DNA of 64,000 nt from Pseudomonas sp. N40(2020) (GTDB lineage: Bacteria > Pseudomonadota > Gammaproteobacteria > Pseudomonadales > Pseudomonadaceae). The DNA is taken from positions 1 through 64,000 of the forward strand of contig NZ_JACSZV010000004.1 in the NCBI RefSeq assembly GCF_014472415.1. Direction: 5' to 3'. The translations under genes and the position numbers were made by a program. Position 1 is the first letter of the stretch; each line of letters opens with the position of its first letter. The notes beneath the pieces were generated by a model. The model did no database searches. It worked only from the letters and a program-made list of their open reading frames with translations, and had not been told where the DNA came from. Positions 43,274-50,779 of this stretch are shown in pieces.

Positions 43274-43879
43274 ATGCACAGAAGAGAAAGATCGGAGAAT
43301 CTGAAAAACAATATCAAATACTTGATAAAGAGCAGGGGCGAGACGCAGTTGTCTCTGTGCAATTCCAGTGGATTGACCAGAACGACCATCTACAACATTC
43401 TTGAGGGCAAGGTGGTCAATGTACAGCACGCCACTGTCCGCAAGATTTCTGATTTCTTCGGGGTTTCTTATGAGGAAATAGAGACGATCGACTTTGAAGA
43501 GAAAGAAATAATAGACAGCAGCATTTCGCCGCAGGGAAACATGAACCCAGCGGCCGTGCCAGTGATAAAGGAAAGCCTGGTTGTCCAGAGTCTTGACAAA
43601 AGAATTGGTGAGCTGGCCACGATTTACCCACTGACTTACTACTTCGGTACATCCTTCAACTTGATAGGCGTGCTGCTGGAGAATGAGATCAGGGGTATGA
43701 ATGAGCCGGGCGACTTATTGATCGTGCAGAAGGGGGTGGCGAGCAGCGATAAGGAAAAGCTGGTGTATGACAAACTCACAGGCAAAATGTTTATTACCCA
43801 TGAAGTTGACGCTGGCTCTGATCGTGTTTGTGTTATCGGGGATATAATCGAGGAACGATTTAATGGACTGCAGCGTTGA
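43274..43879 (+). CDS. XRE-family regulator with S24-like C-terminal domain
   Basis: This 201-residue protein has an N-terminal Cro/C1-type helix-turn-helix (about 11-70; TQLSLCNSSGLTRTTIYNILEG) and a C-terminal region with LLENEIRGMNEPGDLLIVQKG. That region resembles LexA/S24 peptidase-like domains but shows no clear catalytic Ser-Met motif or Lys, so it probably senses or dimerises without self-cleavage. Its base composition is markedly more AT-rich than the flanks, a sign of acquisition. It overlaps the next gene by 17 bases and should regulate the local cluster. Confidence 0.85.
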   Translation: MHRRERSENLKNNIKYLIKSRGETQLSLCNSSGLTRTTIYNILEGKVVNVQHATVRKISDFFGVSYEEIETIDFEEKEIIDSSISPQGNMNPAAVPVIKESLVVQSLDKRIGELATIYPLTYYFGTSFNLIGVLLENEIRGMNEPGDLLIVQKGVASSDKEKLVYDKLTGKMFITHEVDAGSDRVCVIGDIIEERFNGLQR

Positions 43880-44741
43880 AACGGAAAACAGCAAGTACAA
43901 GCTGCTAGGGTTTGAAAATGGAAAAAGCCTGGCCGTCATTATGGTTATTGCGACCGGAAAAGTAATCAAAATAAAGCTAAGTGAAGTGTTGAATAGTGAG
44001 ATTATGGATAATCTAAATAAAATAGAAGTGAAAAACCTGTACAAGAAGTTTTATTCCCAGGGCGGAGCGCTCACCGCCTACGAAATAAATGACCGTCACG
44101 AGAGTTCCTGGATGATCTACATCATCCTGAACCTGATGCTGTTCACGCTTTACATCTTTACCAGTATTGCCGCTACGAAGCCGATCTATCTGGAATATTT
44201 TGATATTGTCGTCACGCCGGGGACCTTTCTTTATCCGCTGACGTTTCTGATCGTTGACCTGCTGAATGAGACGTTCGGCCTCAGGCTCGCGCGAAAGGCG
44301 ATTCTCTTTGCTTTCATCAGTAATGCGGCCATTATCATCTTGCTGGCCATTACTACCCATCTTCCAGGGCTGCCGGGTTGGAAGCTTGATGGTGCTTACA
44401 ATGATGTTATCAGTCAACTCTCTGCAGTCCTGGTAGCCTCTTCGGTTTCGTTTCTGGTTTCCGAGAATATAAATTCATATTTGTTGTGCAAGATAAAAGA
44501 ACTCACCAATTCCAGATTTCTGTTTTTGCGAGTGTTCTTAAGTACGTTGTTTGCGGTGATCATCGATAGTTTTCTATTCTGCTATATCGCTTTTTACGGA
44601 ACGATGGAGAACAGCGCGATACTCGGCATGATCTATGTTCAGATTGCGATAAAGGTAGGCTTCGCGTTTTTTAATATTTTGCCAGCCTACGGCGCGAGGT
44701 CTTTGTTCAAGAAATATCTGACAGGTGCGCAGACGCAATAA
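43863..44741 (+). CDS. Vut_1/YhhQ-like queuosine precursor transporter with N-terminal extension
   Basis: This 292-residue protein has about six membrane helices in its last 200 residues with the Vut_1 (COG1738) pattern: GTFLYPLTFLIVDLLNETFGLRLARKAI, then IAIKVGFAFFNILPAYGARSLFKKY. The family includes importers of preQ0/preQ1. An 80-residue hydrophilic N-terminus (KYKLLGFENGKSLAVIMVIATGK is shortened here) is not part of the usual transporter and looks like a separate small domain. GAGGA lies 8 bases before ATG inside the regulator gene. The gene is AT-rich and sits beside a convergent queC. Confidence 0.87.
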   Translation: MDCSVETENSKYKLLGFENGKSLAVIMVIATGKVIKIKLSEVLNSEIMDNLNKIEVKNLYKKFYSQGGALTAYEINDRHESSWMIYIILNLMLFTLYIFTSIAATKPIYLEYFDIVVTPGTFLYPLTFLIVDLLNETFGLRLARKAILFAFISNAAIIILLAITTHLPGLPGWKLDGAYNDVISQLSAVLVASSVSFLVSENINSYLLCKIKELTNSRFLFLRVFLSTLFAVIIDSFLFCYIAFYGTMENSAILGMIYVQIAIKVGFAFFNILPAYGARSLFKKYLTGAQTQ

Positions 44742-44805
44742 ATGAAGGATGGCGCTCACTGGGTATGATGTTTTCATGCTTTAGTGAGCGCTTCTTGCTG
44801 TGGGT

Positions 44806-45504
44806 TTACTTCAAACTCAGTTTCGCTTTCAGGCTGCGCGTAACCTGTTCTTTGTTGGTCAGAAACTCATTCAGCCCTTTCGCGCGAAGATGACATGCAT
44901 CGCAATCGGAACATCCGCTGCCTTTGATGCCGTTGTAACAGGTCAGTGTTTGTTCGCGAACCAGTTCCAGCTGGTTATAGTAATCCGCCAAGGCCCAGGT
45001 CTCTGCCTTGTTCAGCCACATCAGTGGCGTTTCAAGTTGCAACTGATAATCCATGCCTAGCTCAAGGGCTTTATTCAGTGCCTTGACGAATTCATCCCGG
45101 CAATCGGGGTAACCAGAGAAGTCTGTTTCACAAACACCGGTAATGACCGTCTTAGCCTGAACTTGATAGGCATAGATTGAAGCCAGGGTCAGAAAAAGAA
45201 TGTTTCTTCCCGGCACGAAAGTGCTTGGCAGGCTTTCTCCGGAGCTATTCACGGTCGGGACCGGAATGTTGTCGCGCGTGAGGCTGCTGATCGCCAGCTC
45301 ATTGAGCAAGGACACATCAAGGGTTTTATGCACGGTCACGCCGAGCTTTTTGGAAAGATGCTGCGCGACTTCAATTTCGGCGATATGACGCTGACCGTAG
45401 TCAAACGTGATGCAGTGTATTTCATCGTAATGAGTCAGTGCGTGGATCAAACAGGTGGTTGAGTCCTGTCCGCCGCTGAAAACGATAACTGCTTTGTTGG
45501 TCAT
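44806..45504 (-). CDS. queC: 7-cyano-7-deazaguanine (preQ0) synthase QueC homologue
   Basis: This 232-residue ATP-dependent enzyme turns 7-carboxy-7-deazaguanine into preQ0 with ammonia. PP-loop motif [10 protein letters not shown] is at 8-17, FVPGRN is intact, and a C-terminal four-Cys zinc site reads [19 protein letters not shown]. The key residues look complete, so it should be active. ATG 45504 with AGGAAG ahead is chosen; the longer frame has no family signal. It is convergent with the transporter gene. In pseudomonads, as I recall, the usual queC lies with queE near tolB-pal, so this may be a second copy; the window cannot show that. Confidence 0.93.
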   Translation of the reverse strand: MTNKAVIVFSGGQDSTTCLIHALTHYDEIHCITFDYGQRHIAEIEVAQHLSKKLGVTVHKTLDVSLLNELAISSLTRDNIPVPTVNSSGESLPSTFVPGRNILFLTLASIYAYQVQAKTVITGVCETDFSGYPDCRDEFVKALNKALELGMDYQLQLETPLMWLNKAETWALADYYNQLELVREQTLTCYNGIKGSGCSDCDACHLRAKGLNEFLTNKEQVTRSLKAKLSLK

Positions 45505-45644
45505 GCTTATGCTTCCTGCATTGATGTAGTAAGGGCAAGATCTGGAATGGTAACTCAAACATGGCGGCGGCCTGATTCAAATGGCGAGCAGGCTTGGAAT
45601 CTGTTTCGCGGTATCCTGCGCGTTCTGAATACGGACGCTTTTCC

Positions 45645-46058
45645 ATGCTGGTGATTTCCAACAACGTGCATCTGCCGGATGCCGAGATCGAATTGACGGC
45701 CATTCGCGCCCAGGGCGCCGGGGGGCAGAACGTCAACAAGGTCTCCAGCGCCGTGCACCTTCGCTTCGATATTCCGGCCTCGTCCTTGCCCGAGTTCTAC
45801 AAGGAACGGCTGCTGGCGTTGCGCGACAGTCGCATCACCAGCGATGGCGTGTTGATCATCAAGGCCCAGCAGTACCGCACGCAGGAAGCCAACCGTGCCG
45901 ATGCACTTGAGCGTCTGGTCGAGCTGATCCTCAGCGCCACCAAAGTCGAAAAGAAACGCCGTCCGACCAAGCCGACGCTCGGCTCGAAGAAGCGTCGGCT
46001 CGAGTCGAAAACCAAGCGCGGCAGTATCAAGGCCGGGCGTGGCAAGGTGGATTTCTAG
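45645..46058 (+). CDS. arfB: Alternative ribosome-rescue factor ArfB
   Basis: This 137-residue peptidyl-tRNA hydrolase frees ribosomes stalled without a stop codon. It has the catalytic GGQ ([12 protein letters not shown]), the release-factor-like core, and a C-terminal basic tail ([19 protein letters not shown]) that enters the mRNA channel. ATG 45645 starts the family sequence [17 protein letters not shown]; the upstream frame is not conserved. Its stop overlaps the convergent MFS gene by 4 bases. Confidence 0.95.
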   Translation: MLVISNNVHLPDAEIELTAIRAQGAGGQNVNKVSSAVHLRFDIPASSLPEFYKERLLALRDSRITSDGVLIIKAQQYRTQEANRADALERLVELILSATKVEKKRRPTKPTLGSKKRRLESKTKRGSIKAGRGKVDF

Positions 46059-47254
46059 TCTTCCCGGTATTTTGCGGTGTGCTTGTACAGATACACGCTC
46101 AACGCCAACCCACTCAGGGAGGCGAGGGCGGCGAACAGGAAGATCGAGGCGAAGCCGAATCCGGCAGCAATTGCCCCGGCCACCGGTCCAGTGATCCCCA
46201 GCGATAAGTCGATGAACAACGAATAGGCGCCGACTGCTGCGCCGCGACTCGACGCTGGAACCAGATTCACTGCTTCCACACCCAGCGCCGGGAACACCAG
46301 CGAGAAGCCGAAACCGCTCAATGCCGCACCGGCCAATGCCCAGTGCGCATCCGGCGCGAGCCACAACAGCAACAGGCCAAGGGTTTCAACCGACAGGCAG
46401 GCAATCGCCACGCGGAAGCCGCCGAGGCGGTTGATCAGGTTGCCGAACAGCAGGCGCGCGCCGATGAAGCTGGCGCCGAACAGACTCAAGCACAGCACCG
46501 CGTTGTCCCAATGCTGAGTGGCGTAATACAGGGTAATGAAGGTGGCGATGGTGCCGAAGCCGATCGAACCCAGCGCCAGTCCGCAACCGTGAGGAAAGAC
46601 CCGTCCCAACACATGCATGAACGGCAGACGCTCACCGACGACAATCGGCGCGGCAGTCTTAGGCCATGCCAGCAGCAGGCCTAACGCCGCCAGCAAAATG
46701 ATGCTGACGCCCATGCTCCACAAGCCAAGTTGGCCGACCAGCCACACCCCGAACGGTGCGCCGACGGCCAGTGCGCCGTAACTGGCGATGCCGTTCCACG
46801 AGATCACCTTGGCGGTGTTCGCCGCGCCGACGCGGCCGATACCCCAGCCAATCGAGCCGGAACCGACCAGGCTTTCCGCGCTGCCCAGCACCAGTCGACC
46901 GATCAACAGGCTGATCAGGCTGAGCATCGGCATGTTCGGTGTCCACGCCGAAATCAGCATGAACACACCGCTCAAGCCGCAACCGGCCAAGCCATACATC
47001 ACCGCGAGTTTGCTGCCCTTGTTATCAATGATCTTGCCGGCGTAAGGGCGGCTGAGCAGGGTGGCGAGGTATTGGACGCTGATCACCAGGCCGGCGATTA
47101 CCGCGCCGAAACCCAAGTCGCTGTGGACATAGCCCGGCAATACAGCCAGCGGAATGCCGATGTTCAGGTAGCCGATGAAAGTGAAGAGGACGATGGAAAC
47201 GACTTGCAGCGTGACCGCCAGGGGGCGCTGGGGCTCTGACTTGGAGAACGACAT
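46055..47254 (-). CDS. MFS transporter, YhhS/arabinose-efflux-like
   Basis: This 399-residue inner membrane protein has 12 predicted helices and MFS loop motif [15 protein letters not shown] between helices 2 and 3. The pattern ([34 protein letters not shown]) is like YhhS/YfcJ relatives. The substrate is unknown; drug or sugar efflux are only family-level guesses. It ends four bases into arfB. The neighbouring small genes run the same way upstream. Confidence 0.93.
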   Translation of the reverse strand: MSFSKSEPQRPLAVTLQVVSIVLFTFIGYLNIGIPLAVLPGYVHSDLGFGAVIAGLVISVQYLATLLSRPYAGKIIDNKGSKLAVMYGLAGCGLSGVFMLISAWTPNMPMLSLISLLIGRLVLGSAESLVGSGSIGWGIGRVGAANTAKVISWNGIASYGALAVGAPFGVWLVGQLGLWSMGVSIILLAALGLLLAWPKTAAPIVVGERLPFMHVLGRVFPHGCGLALGSIGFGTIATFITLYYATQHWDNAVLCLSLFGASFIGARLLFGNLINRLGGFRVAIACLSVETLGLLLLWLAPDAHWALAGAALSGFGFSLVFPALGVEAVNLVPASSRGAAVGAYSLFIDLSLGITGPVAGAIAAGFGFASIFLFAALASLSGLALSVYLYKHTAKYRED

Positions 47255-47357
47255 GGGTAAAGGTCCACGGGAGCAGCAGATTAGATAGGCTGCTTATGAT
47301 ACCGACGCGAACGGCTCTGGGGCTGGGAAAAGTAAAACTATTTGCCGGACGGCGGTT

Positions 47358-47540
47358 TCAGGGTTTGGCCGGGGCGACCAGTTGCGTGGTGACCAGTGCG
47401 GCGAGGGCGTTTTCTTCGCTGCCAAAACGGGCGAGCAGAGCGGCCTGTTTTTCGGGGGAGAGTCGGCTCCAGATCTCGATCATTTTCTCGGTGGCACCGA
47501 TCAGAACGGCGGCTTGGTTTTCGGAGAATTCGTCGGTCAT
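47358..47540 (-). CDS. Small helical protein of unknown function (60 residues)
   Basis: The product MTDEFSENQAAVLIGATEKM continues as a helical, amphipathic small protein (IWSRLSPEKQAALLARF) with an acidic start and Ala/Pro end. It has no membrane helix or known domain that I can name. A weak GAG lies before ATG. It follows the 43-residue gene on the same strand after a long hairpin. Confidence 0.65.
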   Translation of the reverse strand: MTDEFSENQAAVLIGATEKMIEIWSRLSPEKQAALLARFGSEENALAALVTTQLVAPAKP

Positions 47541-47563
47541 GGCAGGGCTCGGGCATTCAGGCA

Positions 47564-47595
47564 GTGTGGAAAGCGCATGTTAGCGCTTTCCACAC
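47564..47595. terminator. 13-bp perfect hairpin between two small genes
   Basis: GTGTGGAAAGCGC and GCGCTTTCCACAC pair exactly around ATGTTA. There is no clear T-run, so it could be a weak terminator, an RNA stability element or a protein site. Confidence 0.65.
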
Positions 47596-47612
47596 GGTCT
47601 GTACGGCGGGTT

Positions 47613-47744
47613 TTACTCTTCGCTGTCGGCCGGGCGGCTCTCAACGGCTTCTTTCGACTCGGGCTGTTGGGCACCGGCTTGTTGCGTGGTCGTCTGCTCA
47701 GGTACGTGCAGGCTTGGGAAGGGGAGATTAGGAATCTCGTGCAT
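47613..47744 (-). CDS. 43-residue small protein of unknown function
   Basis: ATG 47744 has GAGGAGC 7 bases ahead, a strong ribosome site. The product begins MHEIPNLPFPSLHVPEQTTT and is Gln/Pro/Glu-rich with an acidic end (ADSEE). No signal peptide or membrane helix is visible. It is too short for usual gene finders. It lies upstream of the 60-residue gene on the same strand, separated by the 13-bp hairpin. Confidence 0.6.
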   Translation of the reverse strand: MHEIPNLPFPSLHVPEQTTTQQAGAQQPESKEAVESRPADSEE

Positions 47745-47894
47745 GGTTGCGCTCCTCGCTAAGTCTGTTGATAGATCTGGTAGATCCGCGCTTTTAGAAA
47801 GCCTGCGCAGGATACAGCAGGAAAAATGACAATCAGACTTTTAATTCGAATTATTGCGACAAATGGCCGCAGGGAGGCAGGTCGCCGAAACAAA

Positions 47895-47977
47895 TGTAGG
47901 AGCTGCCGACGGCTGCGATCTTTTGATCCTGCTTTTAAAACAAGATCAAAAGATCGCAGCCTCCGGCAGCTCCTACA
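47895..47977. repeat. REP-like doublet, family B
   Basis: TGTAGGAGCTGCCG at the left end is mirrored by CGGCAGCTCCTACA at the right, with inner GATCTTTTGATC and GATCAAAAGATC. It lies just downstream of the aminotransferase stop and could protect that end of the phh transcript. Confidence 0.88.
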
Positions 47978-47991
47978 GGGGTATTGCGGTG

Positions 47992-49185
47992 TTACTTGCA
48001 GACGTTGGCTATGGCCTCGGCCAGCAGCGCCAGACGTGTCGCATCGATACCGGCCACGTTCGCCCGGCCCGAACTCACCATGTACACGCTGTGATGCTCG
48101 CGCAGTTGTTTCACTTGCTCCGGCGACAGGCCGGTGTAAGAGAACATCCCGCGCTGCACGCCAATGTGTGCAAAACGCTCGCGCAGACCGTGCGGCTCCA
48201 GCGCTTCCACCAAACCACTACGCAACTGCGCGATGCGCAAACGCATGGCTTCCACCTCGTCGGCCCAGCGGCTTTTCAGCTCCGGGTCGGCAAGGATGGT
48301 CGCGACCACGGCCGCGCCGTGATCCGGTGGCGTTGACCACAGGTTGCGGGCGATGTTGGCCAGTTGGCTGCGGATGTCGATGAGCTTGTCGGCGGTTTTC
48401 GCGCAGACGATCAGCGCACCGGTACGGTCGCGATACAGGCCGAAGTTCTTCGAGCAGGAACTGGTGATCAGCAACTCCGGCACTTGCGCGGCGAACAAGC
48501 GGGTCGACCACGCATCCTGCTCCAGACCGTCGCCAAAGCCTTGGTAGGCAAAGTCGATCAGTGGCAGCAGGTCGCGACGGCGCACCACGTCCAGCACGCG
48601 CTGCCAGTCGTCGTGGCTCAGGTCGAACCCGGTCGGGTTGTGGCAGCACGCGTGCAGCAGCACCACATCACCTTTCGGCACTTCGTTGAGCACGGCGAGC
48701 ATGGCGTCGACGTCGAGACGGTTGTCACTGCCCACGTAAGGGTAGTGACTGACCTTGACGCCAGCCGTGGCGAAAATGGTTTCGTGGATCGGCCAGGTCG
48801 GGTTGCTCAACCACACGCCTTTGCCTGGCAGGCATTGGGCGATGAAGTCGGCAGCCAGATGCAGGGCACCGGTGCCACCCGGGGTCTGGGTGGCGCCGGC
48901 ACGCTGTTCGGCGATAAGTTTCGAGTCGCCACCCAGCACAAGCTCATTGATGACTTTGCCGAACAGCGGGTTGCCGTGGCCACCGATGTAGGTTTTGGTG
49001 TCCTGGCTTTCGACCAGCCGCGCTTCGGCGATTTTCACCGCTTCAGGGATGGGGGTCAGGCCTTGGGCATCCTTGTAGACGCCAACGCCGAGGTCGAATT
49101 TGCGCGGATTGGCATCCTGCGCATAAGCCTCCATCAAACCGAGGATCGGGTCGCCGGGCACCCGGCCGATGGCGTCGAAGTGCAT
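47992..49185 (-). CDS. phhC: Aromatic amino acid aminotransferase PhhC
   Basis: This 397-residue fold-type I aminotransferase has the PLP lysine in SCSKNFGLYRDRTG, TPGGTGALHLAADFI, LLHACCHNPTG and the C-terminal RANVAGID with substrate-binding Arg. It resembles TyrB/AspC, and its place after phhB makes it PhhC, which takes tyrosine to 4-hydroxyphenylpyruvate. Its ATG overlaps the phhB stop as TAATG, so translation is coupled. A REP-like doublet follows the gene. Confidence 0.95.
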   Translation of the reverse strand: MHFDAIGRVPGDPILGLMEAYAQDANPRKFDLGVGVYKDAQGLTPIPEAVKIAEARLVESQDTKTYIGGHGNPLFGKVINELVLGGDSKLIAEQRAGATQTPGGTGALHLAADFIAQCLPGKGVWLSNPTWPIHETIFATAGVKVSHYPYVGSDNRLDVDAMLAVLNEVPKGDVVLLHACCHNPTGFDLSHDDWQRVLDVVRRRDLLPLIDFAYQGFGDGLEQDAWSTRLFAAQVPELLITSSCSKNFGLYRDRTGALIVCAKTADKLIDIRSQLANIARNLWSTPPDHGAAVVATILADPELKSRWADEVEAMRLRIAQLRSGLVEALEPHGLRERFAHIGVQRGMFSYTGLSPEQVKQLREHHSVYMVSSGRANVAGIDATRLALLAEAIANVCK

Positions 49186-49541
49186 TACTTGCGTCCTTCT
49201 GCGGTCTTGGCCACTTCGTCAGTGCGCGCGGCCATGATGAAGTCGTTGCGGTGCAAGCCTTTGATCGAGTGGCTCCACCAGGTCACGGTCACTTTGCCCC
49301 ACTCGGTCAGCAGGCCCGGGTGGTGACCTTCGGCCTCGGAGATTTCGCCGACGGCGTTGGTGAACGCCAGCGCGTGCTTGAAATTCTTGAACAGGAAGAC
49401 TTTTTCCAGCTGCATGATGCTGTCGCGAACTTCGATGTTCCAATCTGGGATCTGCTTGATCAGGATCGGCAGTTCTTCGTCGCTGACTTGTGGCGCATCG
49501 GCGCGGCAGGCTTCGCAGTGGGCTTGGTTCAAAGTTGACAT
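49185..49541 (-). CDS. phhB: Pterin-4a-carbinolamine dehydratase PhhB
   Basis: This 118-residue enzyme regenerates the pterin cofactor used by phenylalanine hydroxylase. The family motif [23 protein letters not shown] carries the catalytic His residues. ATG 49541 starts [17 protein letters not shown]; the open frame upstream is not conserved. The gene is between phhA and phhC in one leftward operon, with a one-base stop/start overlap to phhC. Confidence 0.96.
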
Positions 49542-49658
49542 GGTTTGATTCCTGAGAACGGGTGTCTTTTTTGTAAGAGCTTTTACGGTCGCCAATGCCG
49601 TCACGCTAAACCAAAGCCGCGACGACTGACAGACTCAATTGTCAGCAAAAGTCGCGGA

Positions 49659-50450
49659 TCACGCGGCTTTCGGCTTCGGCGGAAATTTCGGTGCATGCAA
49701 TCCCAGCTGCATGCCTTGCTTGACCATGGCCATGATGTCTTCATGGGCCACGTCGAACAGACGCTTGAGGTTCGGCAGGACAAAGTACAGCGGTTGCAGG
49801 ATGTCGATGCGATAAGGCGTGCGCATGGCTTCCAGCGGATCGAAGGTCTGATGCTCGGGCTCGTCCGACAGCGAGTAAACAGTTTCTTTCGGTGAGGAGA
49901 GGATGCCGCCGCCGTAGATGCGTTTGCCTTGCGGGGTGTCGACCAGCCCGAATTCGATGGTCATCCAGTACAGGCGCGCGAGATACACGCGCTCTTCCTT
50001 GGTGGCTTGCAGGCCGAGCTTGCCGTAGGTGTGGGTGAATTCGGCAAACCACGGGTTGGTCAGCAGCGGGCAGTGACCAAAGATCTCGTGGAAAATGTCC
50101 GGCTCTTGCAGGTAGTCCAGCTCTTCGTGGGTGCGAATAAAGGTGGCCACGGGAAATTGTTTGCTGGCGAGCAATTCAAAGAAGGTCTGGAACGGAATCA
50201 GTGCCGGAACGCGCGCGACCTGCCAACCGGTGGTCTCGCCGAGCACCTTGTTGATCTCGCCAAGTTGCGGAATGCGGTCGTGGGGCAGACCGAGTTTTTC
50301 GATACCGTCCAGGTATTCCTGGCACGCACGACCTTCGATCACTTTCAGTTGGCGAGTGATCAGCGTGTTCCACACCGCGTGTTCTTCGGCGGGGTAGTCG
50401 ATAAAACCTTGCGCATCGGGCTCGCGGGCCACGTATTGCGTCTGCTTCAT
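49659..50450 (-). CDS. phhA: Phenylalanine 4-monooxygenase PhhA
   Basis: This 263-residue non-haem iron enzyme converts phenylalanine to tyrosine with tetrahydropterin. Iron ligands are visible in FHEIFGHCPLL (two His) and in WMTIEFGLV (Glu). Pterin and substrate parts LGETTGWQVARVPALI and YGGGILSSPKE are intact. The length is typical of bacterial single-domain enzymes without the mammalian regulatory domain. AGGAGAGCAGT precedes ATG. It is first in phhABC and is divergent from phhR, which should activate it. Confidence 0.97.
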   Translation of the reverse strand: MKQTQYVAREPDAQGFIDYPAEEHAVWNTLITRQLKVIEGRACQEYLDGIEKLGLPHDRIPQLGEINKVLGETTGWQVARVPALIPFQTFFELLASKQFPVATFIRTHEELDYLQEPDIFHEIFGHCPLLTNPWFAEFTHTYGKLGLQATKEERVYLARLYWMTIEFGLVDTPQGKRIYGGGILSSPKETVYSLSDEPEHQTFDPLEAMRTPYRIDILQPLYFVLPNLKRLFDVAHEDIMAMVKQGMQLGLHAPKFPPKPKAA

Positions 50451-50571
50451 ACTGCTCTCCTGCTAGGGGAATTCGTTCTTGTTATGTCCAGCGATGGACT
50501 CAGAATTACCCGAGAGCGTGTTGATGTGCAGCAGGTTGAATCGACTGCTTGTAGGAAAGTTCGTCAATTTT

Positions 50572-50589
50572 CGTAAAGTTTTCGTTACG
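50572..50589. promoter_or_regulatory. Candidate PhhR (TyrR-like) binding site
   Basis: CGTAAAGTTTTCGTTACG has inverted ends CGTAA and TTACG and is near the TyrR/PhhR box TGTAAA-N6-TTTACA. It lies 122 bases ahead of phhA and about 190 ahead of phhR. Confidence 0.5.
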
Positions 50590-50713
50590 GATTGTAGTCC
50601 GCTTCGCGTTTACGGCGATTTTCGGGTTTGAAAAGGTCGATAGGTGTCACATAATCTTGACGACTATCTGCGCGCCTCATCAGAAAAATGAGGCTGAGGC
50701 GCGCCGCAATACA

Positions 50714-50743
50714 CTGTGGGAGCGAGCAAGCTCGCTCCCACAG
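50714..50743. repeat. REP-like hairpin, family C, in the phhR leader
   Basis: CTGTGGGAGCGAGC and GCTCGCTCCCACAG are exact inverted copies separated by two bases. This is a common fluorescent-pseudomonad palindrome type. It lies 36 bases before phhR and could affect its translation. Confidence 0.88.
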
Positions 50744-50779
50744 GAAATGCGTTCACCCCATTTTTGTCGGGCCTTTTCT

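Larger units (their letters stand above)
50451..50779. promoter_or_regulatory. Divergent phhA/phhR control region
   Basis: This 329-base gap holds the control sites of both units. A TyrR-like palindrome stands at 50572-50589 and a REP-like hairpin at 50714-50743 in the phhR leader. No classic GG-N10-GC sigma-54 element for phhA was found by eye. The open frame extending phhR upstream to 50657 is not conserved-looking. Confidence 0.6.

Noticed and set aside
44742..44805. preQ1 riboswitch for the transporter or queC
   Set aside because: Neither the transporter leader nor the queC leader shows the short hairpin with the A-rich tail typical of preQ1-I, and no larger class was recognised.
43274..45504. 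Anti-phage system of the Qat or CBASS type because of the QueC-like gene
   Set aside because: The QueC here keeps the full biosynthetic motifs, and no QatA/B/D, cyclase, effector or nuclease lies nearby.
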